Of a stretch of 7,896 nucleotides of DNA, positions 1 to 5,957 are shown in pieces. The notes under the pieces are model-generated. The model saw nothing but the letters and a program-made list of their open reading frames with translations, made no database searches and was not told the DNA's origin. The stretch covers positions 1 to 7,896 of the forward strand of contig CAMDCC010000133.1 of NCBI GenBank assembly GCA_945889545.1, read 5' to 3'. A program made the position numbers and the translations under genes. Origin of the DNA: Bifidobacterium breve (GTDB lineage: Bacteria; Actinomycetota; Acidimicrobiia; IMCC26256; PALSA-555). Numbering within the stretch: the stretch's first letter is position 1; each line of letters opens with the position of its first letter.

Positions 1-1425
1 GTAGGTGACGAAGCGACCGGAGCGCCACGCGTCGAGCATCGAGCTGATGGTCTCGCGGGGGTCGCGGTAGAGGTAGACGAAGCGGGCCTCGGGGAACGCC
101 TGGGCGAGGAACGGGATGCGCAGCGCGTTCTTCGGCGTCTTCTCCAGCAGCCGCGTGGGCCCGCCCGGGGGCCGTTGACCCTCGCGGTCGCGGAGGCGGT
201 AGACGAACGCGTCCTTGAGGTGCGAGACCACACCTTCGGTGGCGTCGGCGGCACTCAGGCAGTTCGATTCCCACCCATGCGCTTCGGGGCTCAGCGAGGC
301 GATGGCCTCGATCAGCTGATGGCTCTCGCCGCCGATCGTGTAGAGGTCGGGCGCGCGCGCGAGCGTCTCGAACAGCAGCGACGACCCCGACCTTGGGCTC
401 GACACAATGAAGATGGACTCTCCGATACGCGGCGGGCCTGCGAGCTGCGCGGCGATCGGGAGCGGGCGCTGCCGCGGTGCTGCCCGTGCGCCGCGAGGAC
501 GGGGCGGCGGGACATCGGCATTCAGCGCAACGCCGAGCACCAACTGCCGGAGCGCGGTGGGCAGCTGCACGCCGTTGGCGAGCACGATGCCGTCCCACGG
601 CGCGACGACGGCGTCGGTGGCAACGAGCAACGCGCGGTAGTGCTCGGCCCCTTCGGGTGCAAGGCCGAAGCGCGCGTACGTATTGCGCCAGTCGTGACGG
701 AATCGTGCCAGCGGCTCAGTCACGAGCGACGCGTGGCTGGCATCGACCGCGCCAACATCGGTCACCAATGCGGCGAGGATCGAATCCACCTCATCGGGAG
801 CCATCACCGTCGGCCAGTTGACCGTCTCGAGGGGGATGGGCGGCGTGGCGTCGGGCGTGAACTCGATCGTGCGGAGCTCGCGCTCGGGATGCTCGATCAA
901 GTCCCAGAGCTCGGCGCTGCCGACCGTGTCGATCACCAGGTGCACGCGCGGCGCCGACGCGGGGTTGTCCACCCGGTGCTGGTTCCAGGTGTTGAACACC
1001 CAGACCTCGCCGGCCGCCATGTGCGTGGTCACGCCGCTCACCTCGAACATCACTTCGGGTGTGGTGACAACGGGTATGTGCACGCGCACGTGGTGCCACC
1101 AGTAGTAGTTGGTGTCGACGTGCGCGCGGAGCTCGGTCTCGTGGGCGATCCGCATGAACCGTGTGCGCCCGATCGTGGCGTTCAGGCCGGCGAGCACCTG
1201 GCGCGCATAGGGAAGGTGTGCGAGGTGTGGGGTCGGCGCCATCGGCCCCTTGGTCGAGTCGTCGTCGGGATTCCCTCCGGCGGCGAGAAGGGCGAGCGCG
1301 GTGTTGCCCGGCGCCCCCTCGGGATGGTCACGCCACGCCGACTCGTCGATCGCCTCGAGCTCGGCGGCGAGGCGCGCGGCATCCACTCTCAGGGGCAGCC
1401 GGACGAATGGTTGGTTGAGGCGCAT
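1..1425 (-). CDS. Asp/Asn beta-hydroxylase-like / sulfotransferase fusion protein (3' end cut by window edge)
   Basis: The frame is open on the minus strand from an ATG at 1425 to the left edge, giving 475 codons without a stop. Residues about 1-170 resemble the aspartyl/asparaginyl beta-hydroxylase family of Fe(II)/2-oxoglutarate oxygenases. H102-x-D104 and distal H150 fit the iron-binding triad, and R160 in PRVHLVID fits the 2-oxoglutarate-binding arginine. After a linker of about 170 residues comes a sulfotransferase-like domain. It has a PAPS 5'-phosphosulfate loop, SSPRSGSS at 342-349, and a second conserved stretch, KTPKNALRIPF followed by YRDPRE at 453-458, which fits the 3'-phosphate site. 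The protein may therefore hydroxylate and sulfate one substrate, but the substrate cannot be told. No Shine-Dalgarno sequence precedes the ATG and the frame stays open upstream. TTG at 1437 is a weaker alternative; the ATG is kept because MRLNQPFVRLPL looks like a natural N-terminus. At least the end of the sulfotransferase domain is missing. Confidence 0.88.
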   Translation of the reverse strand, partial: MRLNQPFVRLPLRVDAARLAAELEAIDESAWRDHPEGAPGNTALALLAAGGNPDDDSTKGPMAPTPHLAHLPYARQVLAGLNATIGRTRFMRIAHETELRAHVDTNYYWWHHVRVHIPVVTTPEVMFEVSGVTTHMAAGEVWVFNTWNQHRVDNPASAPRVHLVIDTVGSAELWDLIEHPERELRTIEFTPDATPPIPLETVNWPTVMAPDEVDSILAALVTDVGAVDASHASLVTEPLARFRHDWRNTYARFGLAPEGAEHYRALLVATDAVVAPWDGIVLANGVQLPTALRQLVLGVALNADVPPPRPRGARAAPRQRPLPIAAQLAGPPRIGESIFIVSSPRSGSSLLFETLARAPDLYTIGGESHQLIEAIASLSPEAHGWESNCLSAADATEGVVSHLKDAFVYRLRDREGQRPPGGPTRLLEKTPKNALRIPFLAQAFPEARFVYLYRDPRETISSMLDAWRSGRFVTY

Positions 1426-1534
1426 GGAGCGGGCCAACGGTAGTGGGGCCTCGGCGCGCGCTTCCTGCCCGGCCCTAGGCTTCCTCGTGCGCCACTCGGT
1501 GGGCGCCGAGCGCACGGGGGCGGGGGCGAGCGCG

Positions 1535-2311
1535 ATGGACGACCAGGGAGAGCCGACAGCCGGCCAGTGGGCCGACGACCCGAGCGGGCGTCACCGCTTC
1601 CGGTGGTGGGACGGCTCGCAGTGGACGGGTCATGTCTTCGATGGTGAGCACCCACCGAATCGGGCACCGGGCACGCCAGCCAGGCAGGGTGCCCGTCGCC
1701 CTCGCCGCGAACCGCGCCGAGCGCGGGGCGACGCGCAGGTTGAAGCGGGTGTCGAGGCGGACGTTGAGGCGGGAGTCGATGGGGATGACGACGAGCCGAG
1801 GCCGCGCCGAGGCGGTCCACTCGCCGGGCTGAGCGACAAGGGGTTCTGGACCGGCGCCGCGGCGGGCGGCGCGGTCGTGGCGTTCATTGCTGTGCTCGCA
1901 TCGGTGGCGCTGGGCGGGGGTGGCGACTCCTCGACCGCGACGACCACCACCTCGGAAGCAACGACGACGTCGACCGAGGCCACCACCACGAGCACCGCGG
2001 TGACCACCACCACGCTGGCTCCTGGTCGCCCGGTCGCGGAAGTGCGCCTGCAGGTGCTGAACGCTTCGGGGGTCTCCGGCGCGGCGACGGAGAAGTCGGA
2101 CGCGCTGCGAACGTTGGGCTACACGATCGCCGGCGCCGGCAACGCGCCGACGCGCAAGGGCACGATCGTGCAGTGCAACACCGGTTTCGACGCCGAGGCT
2201 GCGCAGCTGGCGGTAGCGGTGGGCGGCGGCGCGACTGTCCAGGCAGCTCAGACCGCAGGGACGACCGTTCCCGCGGGCTCTGATTGCGTGGTCATCCTCG
2301 GGACCCCGTAG
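1535..2311 (+). CDS. DUF2510 / single-pass membrane / LytR_C domain protein
   Basis: This is a 258-residue protein with four recognisable parts. Residues 10-34 contain a DPSGRHRFRWWDGSQWTGHV stretch typical of DUF2510, a short Trp-rich module common at the N-terminus of actinobacterial membrane proteins. Residues 50-95 are a charged, disordered-looking segment with a small repeat (EAGVEADVEAGV). One transmembrane helix spans about 105-127. A Thr/Ser/Ala/Glu linker at 134-162 leads to a LytR_C-like domain at about 168-258, beginning VRLQVLNASGVSGAA. LytR_C usually sits behind an LCP (LytR-CpsA-Psr) domain of cell-wall ligases, but no LCP domain is present here, so a catalytic role is not supported. 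The topology is probably cytoplasmic N-terminus, extracytoplasmic C-terminus. Two cysteines in the last domain (in VQCNTG and SDCVV) could form a disulfide. ATG 1535 is chosen because the DUF2510 module starts close behind it and a G-rich GGGGGCGAG lies just upstream. The gene is divergent from the oxygenase fusion. Confidence 0.85.
   Translation: MDDQGEPTAGQWADDPSGRHRFRWWDGSQWTGHVFDGEHPPNRAPGTPARQGARRPRREPRRARGDAQVEAGVEADVEAGVDGDDDEPRPRRGGPLAGLSDKGFWTGAAAGGAVVAFIAVLASVALGGGGDSSTATTTTSEATTTSTEATTTSTAVTTTTLAPGRPVAEVRLQVLNASGVSGAATEKSDALRTLGYTIAGAGNAPTRKGTIVQCNTGFDAEAAQLAVAVGGGATVQAAQTAGTTVPAGSDCVVILGTP
1739..1783 (+). repeat. Short in-gene 12-base-period repeat (VEAG/VEAD units)
   Basis: About four imperfect 12-base units encode VEAG, VEAD, VEAG and VDGD in the charged segment between the DUF2510 module and the membrane helix. 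This looks like ordinary low-complexity expansion of a disordered linker. Confidence 0.6.
1934..2020 (+). repeat. Thr-rich low-complexity linker repeat
   Basis: Threonine codons dominate here and produce TTTS/TEA-type units at residues 134-162 of the LytR_C protein. Such linkers follow the membrane anchor in many exported actinobacterial proteins and may be O-mannosylated, which is inference. The slippage-prone ACG/ACC repeats could vary in length between strains. Confidence 0.7.
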
Positions 2312-2341
2312 GGCGGGACTTTCCCGCGCGCCTACTCGGGG
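2304..2341. terminator. Convergent bidirectional hairpin covering both stop codons
   Basis: The outer arms CCCCGTAGG (2304-2312) and CCTACTCGGGG (2331-2341) pair over nine bases with a two-base bulge. An inner perfect stem, GCGGGA-ctt-TCCCGC, occupies 2313-2327. The structure contains the end of the LytR_C gene (stop TAG 2309-2311) and the stop of the opposing Ada-like gene (2332-2334). There is no strong T-tract, which is common for terminators in high-GC actinobacteria. Confidence 0.65.
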
Positions 2342-2589
2342 GCGTCGGTATACGAGTCGCGCATGCACTTGCCGCACGGGCGGAAGCCTGCGGCGCGTGC
2401 GGCATCTTCGTCGGCGAAGAACACACGGTGGCGCTGGTAGGTGCCCTTCTTGAGCCCGGCCTTCGGTGCGCGGCAGTCGAGGCGTCCGTAGATCATCGTC
2501 TTCTCGTTGCCGCCGAGCGTCCCCGGCTCCAAACAGTCGAAGGGTCCGTTGGCACCGAGCAGTCGATACATCTTCAATGGTGTGGGCAC
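2332..2589 (-). CDS. Small Ada-type metal-binding domain protein
   Basis: This 85-residue protein matches the shape of the N-terminal Zn-binding domain of the Ada alkylation-response protein. It has IYGRLDC ending at C39, then HRVFFADEDAARAAGFRPCGKCM with C72 and C75. In Ada four cysteines bind zinc and the first is the methyl acceptor. Here the second position is K43, within CRAPK, so only three of the four are kept; C19 could conceivably substitute. Free-standing proteins with the YGRLDC/FRPC pattern are known, usually called Ada metal-binding domain proteins, and they lack the AraC-type and methyltransferase domains of Ada. Activity as a phosphotriester methyl sink is unproven. GTG at 2589 is preferred because a TAGCGT box ends six bases before it. 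ATG at 2571 (MYRLLGANG, 79 residues) also fits the family well. The gene is convergent with the LytR_C gene and divergent from the PycTM-like gene. Confidence 0.8.
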   Translation of the reverse strand: MPTPLKMYRLLGANGPFDCLEPGTLGGNEKTMIYGRLDCRAPKAGLKKGTYQRHRVFFADEDAARAAGFRPCGKCMRDSYTDAPE

Positions 2590-2595
2590 GAGCCA

Positions 2596-2601
2596 ACGCT
2601 A
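2596..2601 (-). promoter_or_regulatory. Probable -10 box (TAGCGT) of a leaderless promoter for the Ada-like gene
   Basis: On the minus strand TAGCGT is followed by six bases and then GTG 2589. No Shine-Dalgarno sequence is present, so transcription may begin at the start codon. No convincing -35 element is seen. Confidence 0.45.
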
Positions 2602-2625
2602 CCGGCCACCGGCATCGCTTTCCGA

Positions 2626-2650
2626 CAAGTGAACACACGGCGAACACTTG
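2626..2650. promoter_or_regulatory. Inverted repeat CAAGTG-N13-CACTTG in a divergent promoter region
   Basis: Perfect 6-base arms lie at 2626-2631 and 2645-2650, 19 bases centre to centre. A direct repeat GAACAC (2631-2636 and 2642-2647) spaced 11 bases apart overlaps them. The site lies in the 149-base gap between the minus-strand Ada-like gene and the plus-strand PycTM-like gene, so one dimeric regulator could control both. The regulator is unknown. Confidence 0.4.
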
Positions 2651-2726
2651 GTGAGTGGCGGCGAACCATGCTGCGCCAGCGCCCACGCCCCGTACGCTGC
2701 CGTCCGATCTCGACGCTCGTGAGCAC

Positions 2727-2733
2727 GGAAGGA
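2727..2733 (+). promoter_or_regulatory. Ribosome binding site GGAAGGA deciding the PycTM-like start
   Basis: GGAAGGA lies five bases before ATG 2739. It fixes the start at MTDDL rather than the earlier in-frame codon near 2655. Confidence 0.75.
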
Positions 2734-2738
2734 ATCGC

Positions 2739-3302
2739 ATGACCGACGACCTATCGTCGTCCCCGACCGATCCCGGGCCGTTCGCCGGCGTCGAGGGACG
2801 CCGGTCCGTCGACTACCTGCTGCGCAACACCCAGCAGCAGCTCGTCGCGCTCGGCGGCCAAGCCGACTTCAAAGCCAGCGTGATGATCACGGCGTCGGCC
2901 ATCGTCACGAGCGTCGCCGCATCCCAAGTCGGTGACAACGACTTGAAGTGGTCGGCGATCGCCCTGATGTCGTTCGTGGTGATCGCATTACTGGCCTCGG
3001 TGATCGCGGTGTTCCCGAAGTTCGGGAAGCACACCGACAACGGCTCGGAGCTCCCGGCCCACTTCAACCCACTGTTCTTCGGGCACTACTCCGGGATCCC
3101 GAAGGACCGATGGCTCCAAGAGATCGCCGCAATTGCCCGCGACGACGGCGCGATCTACAAGACGATCGCATCCGACATCTACGACCAGGGCGTCTACCTC
3201 GTGCGGGCCAAGTACAAGTACCTCCGCGTGAGCTACGCCTTCTTCCTGACCAGGTTCATCGTCGCCGGCGCGACGCTCATCGGCACCTCGATCTTCGACT
3301 GA
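2739..3302 (+). CDS. PycTM-like (Pycsar effector family, formerly DUF5706) membrane protein
   Basis: This is a 187-residue protein with a hydrophilic N-terminus, then VDYLLRNTQQQLVALGGQAD at 24-43, running into FKASVMITASAIVTS. Hydrophobic helices lie at about 47-62, 73-92 and 166-184. Between the last two are the landmarks NPLFFGHYSGIP (110-121) and IYDQGVYLVRAKYKYLRVSY (147-166). The early AD-x-KA motif, the F-FGH stretch and the Q-x8-KYKYLR stretch match what I know of the PycTM family. In Pycsar systems a PycC cyclase makes cCMP or cUMP on phage infection, and a PycTM effector then damages the membrane. No cyclase gene lies next to this one; the neighbours are an Ada-like gene and an MBL-fold gene. 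Family membership is well supported, a defence role is only possible. ATG 2739 is chosen because GGAAGGA (2727-2733) lies five bases ahead. An upstream GTG or ATG in the same frame has no such site. Confidence 0.82.
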   Translation: MTDDLSSSPTDPGPFAGVEGRRSVDYLLRNTQQQLVALGGQADFKASVMITASAIVTSVAASQVGDNDLKWSAIALMSFVVIALLASVIAVFPKFGKHTDNGSELPAHFNPLFFGHYSGIPKDRWLQEIAAIARDDGAIYKTIASDIYDQGVYLVRAKYKYLRVSYAFFLTRFIVAGATLIGTSIFD

Positions 3303-3355
3303 TCACCGCTCCTCCCCGGGGTATGACGCGACCGTCGGGTGTGGTGAGAGACTGC

Positions 3356-3374
3356 TGCGCGGGCGAGCCGCGCA
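3356..3374 (+). terminator. Strong hairpin between the PycTM-like and MBL-fold genes
   Basis: TGCGCGG-gcgag-CCGCGCA forms a perfect 7-base stem with a 5-base loop. It ends three bases before the AAGGGA ribosome binding site of the next gene. It may terminate the PycTM-like transcript or act as a stable 5' leader structure for the MBL-fold gene. No T-tract follows. Confidence 0.45.
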
Positions 3375-3390
3375 CTGAAGGGACGATCGC

Positions 3391-4119
3391 ATGGACACAA
3401 CCACGACTGAGATCGCCGACGGCATCTTTCGCATCTCCACGCCGGTCGAGATGCCGCCGAAGGGCTTCTCGATGAACCAGTTCATCGTGAAGGCCGACGA
3501 GCCGCTGCTGTTCCACACCGGTCCGCGCGGGATGTTTCCCTTGGTGTCGGACGCGGTGAGCAAGATCGTGCCGCTCGACCAGCTTCGCTGGATCACGTTC
3601 GGTCACGTGGAAGCCGACGAGTGTGGCTCGATGAACCTCTTCCTCGAGGCTGCGCCCAACGCACAGGTGGCACATGGCGCGCTCGGCTGCGAGGTTTCGA
3701 TCAACGATCTGGCCGACCGCGAACCGCGTCCCCTCGGCGACGGCGAGGTGATGGACCTCGGTGGCAAGCGGGTCCGCAACATCGAGACTCCGCATGTTCC
3801 GCACAACTGGGAGTCACACATCCTCTTCGAGGAGACGACGGGCACGCTGCTCTGCGGCGACCTCTTCACCAGCCTCGGCGATGGCTCGCCCGCGCTCAGC
3901 ACCGACGACCCCGTGGCCCCCGCGATCGAAGCCGAGGACATGTTCCACGCCACCTCGATCACGCCGTCCACCCCCACCACGATGCGGCGCCTGGCCGACC
4001 TCGAGCCGAAGGTGCTCGCAGTGATGCACGGACCGTCGTACCAAGGCGACGGTGGCGCGAGCCTGCGGGCCCTCGCCGATGCGTACGAGCAGCGGTACCT
4101 GGGCGCGGCCACTCGCTAG
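3391..4119 (+). CDS. Flavodiiron-like (ODP family) MBL-fold metallo-hydrolase
   Basis: This is a 242-residue single-domain metallo-beta-lactamase-fold protein. The metal motif is GHVEADE, with H72, E74 and D76. H138 in VPHN, D157 in CGDLF and H213 in MHGPSY are the likely remaining ligands, and the 18-residue gap from H138 to D157 matches flavodiiron proteins. The H-x-E-x-D pattern, rather than the hydrolase H-x-H-x-D-H, marks the oxygen-binding di-iron (FprA/ROO-like) branch, which reduces O2 or NO at a di-iron site. The flavodoxin domain that usually supplies electrons is absent, and E77 stands where an H often follows the D. The true reaction is therefore unknown. The protein should be cytoplasmic, with no signal peptide. 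AAGGGA at 3378-3383 supports ATG 3391. The acyltransferase gene begins nine bases after the stop. Confidence 0.85.
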   Translation: MDTTTTEIADGIFRISTPVEMPPKGFSMNQFIVKADEPLLFHTGPRGMFPLVSDAVSKIVPLDQLRWITFGHVEADECGSMNLFLEAAPNAQVAHGALGCEVSINDLADREPRPLGDGEVMDLGGKRVRNIETPHVPHNWESHILFEETTGTLLCGDLFTSLGDGSPALSTDDPVAPAIEAEDMFHATSITPSTPTTMRRLADLEPKVLAVMHGPSYQGDGGASLRALADAYEQRYLGAATR

Positions 4120-4122
4120 GTT
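4117..4122 (+). promoter_or_regulatory. Possible -10 box (TAGGTT) of a leaderless promoter for the acyltransferase gene
   Basis: TAGGTT begins with the TAG stop codon of the MBL-fold gene and ends exactly six bases before ATG 4129. No Shine-Dalgarno sequence is present between them. This suggests an internal promoter in addition to read-through from upstream. Confidence 0.4.
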
Positions 4123-4128
4123 CTCCAC

Positions 4129-5163
4129 ATGCCCGCTGACGGATCGCGGCTGGTGACGATCCGTCGCCGGCTGATCTCAGTTCCCGTGCTCTTCCTTTTG
4201 GGGCTGGCGCTCCTCGTGCTCGTGCCCATCTGGCTCCCGGTCGCGCTCATCTACGACCTCGTGCGCGCGCCGCGGCGGCTGCCCATCACCCGCCTGCTGC
4301 TGTTCGGGCTGTGTTGGACGTGGATCGAGATCGCCGCGCTCGTGCGCCTGACGTTCGCGTGGTTTACGGGCCGCGGCGGCAACGTCGTGCACATGACCAA
4401 GGTGCAGCGCTGGTGGGCCACATGCATCCTCAACGCGCTGCGCGTGACGGCCGGACTGCGTGTGGAGATCGAGGGGCTCGACGCGTACAACCCGTCGCCG
4501 GTGATCGTGCTCCCCCGCCACGCCAGCCTCGTCGACTCTGTCCTGTCGGTATGGATGGTGATCGGGCCAGCCGGCTTGCAGGCTCGCACGGTGCTCAAGC
4601 GCGAGCTGCTCGTGGACCCATGCCTCGATGTGGCCGGGAACCGCATGCCGAACTACTTCGTGGACCGCGACGCCAAAGACCCGTCCCGCGAGCTCGACGC
4701 GCTCCAGGCGATGACCACCGGAATGGGGTCGGGCGTGGCTGGCGTGATCTTCGCCGAGGGCACACGCGCCAACCCGGTGAAGCGCACTCGCGCACTCGCC
4801 AAGATCGGCGAGCGCGACCCGGCGCGCGCCGAGCGGCTCGGAGTGCTGCGTCATCTCATGCCGCCGCGCCCGGCGGGCTCGGCCGCGATGCTGGCGGGCG
4901 CGCCCGACGCCGACGTGGTGGTGGCGTGGCACACCGGGCTCGAGGGCATGGACACCTTCGGCGGCATCGTGCGGCGACTGCCTGGTTTCTCGGGACGCAC
5001 GATCCGCTACGTGGCGCGACGCATCCCGCGCGCCGAGGTGCCCACGGGCGACGCGTTCACGCGCTGGCTCGACGACACCTGGCTCGGCCTCGACCGCGAA
5101 GTTGACGCGGCGCTCACCGCCTCCGGCGAGACCGACCCGACGGCTGCACCCGGCACCACGTGA
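4129..5163 (+). CDS. PlsC-type lysophospholipid / 1-acyl-glycerol-3-phosphate acyltransferase family protein
   Basis: This is a 344-residue membrane-associated acyltransferase of the PlsC/LPLAT family. Such enzymes transfer an acyl chain from acyl-CoA or acyl-ACP to a glycerolipid acceptor, typically making phosphatidic acid. The catalytic H-x4-D motif is RHASLVDS, with H131 and D136. The motif NYFVDR around R180 corresponds to the substrate-binding block, and FAEGTR with E210 and R213 is the second signature block. Hydrophobic segments at about 15-43 and 56-80 anchor the N-terminus in the membrane. The protein is longer than typical PlsC (about 240 residues) because of these helices and a C-terminal extension from about residue 300. 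Which acyl donor and acceptor it uses cannot be seen. The stop overlaps the next start by four bases (GTGA), so translation is probably coupled to the DUF1295 gene. Confidence 0.88.
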   Translation: MPADGSRLVTIRRRLISVPVLFLLGLALLVLVPIWLPVALIYDLVRAPRRLPITRLLLFGLCWTWIEIAALVRLTFAWFTGRGGNVVHMTKVQRWWATCILNALRVTAGLRVEIEGLDAYNPSPVIVLPRHASLVDSVLSVWMVIGPAGLQARTVLKRELLVDPCLDVAGNRMPNYFVDRDAKDPSRELDALQAMTTGMGSGVAGVIFAEGTRANPVKRTRALAKIGERDPARAERLGVLRHLMPPRPAGSAAMLAGAPDADVVVAWHTGLEGMDTFGGIVRRLPGFSGRTIRYVARRIPRAEVPTGDAFTRWLDDTWLGLDREVDAALTASGETDPTAAPGTT

Positions 5164-5957
5164 GCCCCACCGTCACCGCGCTGGTTGTGGCTGCGGGCGC
5201 CGCGGCCGCGGTCATGGTGCTCACCTGGGTGGCCAGCCTGGTGCGACACGACGCGTCGCTCGTCGACCGGGTGTGGGGGTTCGGCTTCGTGGTCGTGGCG
5301 CTTGCCGTGGCGCACGCCGTCGACGGCAACGACGACCGGCAGTGGTTCCTCTTCGGGATGACCGCCCTGTGGGGTCTTCGGCTCAGCATCTACCTCACCT
5401 GGCGCAACTGGGGCAACGGCGAAGACTTCCGCTACCAGTCGATGCGCAAGCGCCACGGCGCGCGATTCCCGTGGGTGAGCCTCGTCACCGTGTTCGGCGT
5501 GCAAGCAGCGCTCATGTGGATCGTGGCGCTACCAGTCTCACTGGGGCAGGTGCCTGACGAGCCCGGCATCGGTGTGATCGCTGGTGTGGGTGTGGCGCTG
5601 TGGGCACTCGGCCTGCTGTTCGAGACCGTCGGTGACCTTCAGCTCGCGCGCTTCAAGTCCGATCCCGCGAACAAGGGCCAGGTGATGGACCGGGGCCTGT
5701 GGCGCTACACGCGTCACCCCAACTACTTCGGCGACGCGTGCGTGTGGTGGGGTATCGCACTCGTGGCGGCGGAGAGCGGTTTGGGCGCGATCGGCATCAT
5801 CGGTGCGGTCGTGATGACCGTGTTGCTGCGGCGCGTCTCCGGTGTGACACTGCTCGAGCGGTCGTTGCACAAGCGACGCCCCGGTTATGCCGAATACGTG
5901 GCGCGCACCAGCCCGTTCGTGCCGCGCCCACCACGATCGGCGAAACCTCACCCGTGA
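5160..5957 (+). CDS. DUF1295 family membrane protein (steroid 5-alpha-reductase / ICMT-like fold)
   Basis: This is a 265-residue multi-pass membrane protein. Hydrophobic segments lie at about 5-27, 38-53, 62-80, 108-129, 135-158 and 193-222. The C-terminal half carries the conserved KGQVMDRGLWRYTRHPNYFG (172-191) with the RHPNY signature, and then the LLERSLHKRRPGYAEY block near 231-246. These motifs define DUF1295. The family is related to steroid 5-alpha-reductases and isoprenylcysteine carboxyl methyltransferases, whose similar motifs bind NADPH or S-adenosylmethionine. The substrate is probably a hydrophobic lipid or steroid, which is inference supported by the acyltransferase before it and the thioesterase after it. 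GTG 5160 overlaps the upstream stop by four bases, and the stop overlaps the next GTG in the same way. Confidence 0.86.
   Translation: MSPTVTALVVAAGAAAAVMVLTWVASLVRHDASLVDRVWGFGFVVVALAVAHAVDGNDDRQWFLFGMTALWGLRLSIYLTWRNWGNGEDFRYQSMRKRHGARFPWVSLVTVFGVQAALMWIVALPVSLGQVPDEPGIGVIAGVGVALWALGLLFETVGDLQLARFKSDPANKGQVMDRGLWRYTRHPNYFGDACVWWGIALVAAESGLGAIGIIGAVVMTVLLRRVSGVTLLERSLHKRRPGYAEYVARTSPFVPRPPRSAKPHP

Noticed and set aside
175..1443. A 422-codon open frame on the plus strand opposite the oxygenase/sulfotransferase gene
   Set aside because: Its product is Arg/Gly/His-rich with no recognisable motif, and it mirrors a minus-strand frame with two clear domain signatures. It is an antisense artefact of high GC.
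1475..2740. A 421-codon minus-strand open frame across the LytR_C and Ada-like genes
   Set aside because: It overlaps two supported genes, crosses the intergenic hairpin, and gives an Arg-rich product without domain features.
2300..4120. A complete Pycsar operon
   Set aside because: Only an effector-like gene is present. Neither the Ada-like nor the MBL-fold protein has nucleotide cyclase motifs.
4177..4932. A 251-codon minus-strand frame opposite the acyltransferase gene
   Set aside because: The product is His/Arg-rich low complexity, while the plus strand shows the H-x4-D and EGTR acyltransferase motifs.
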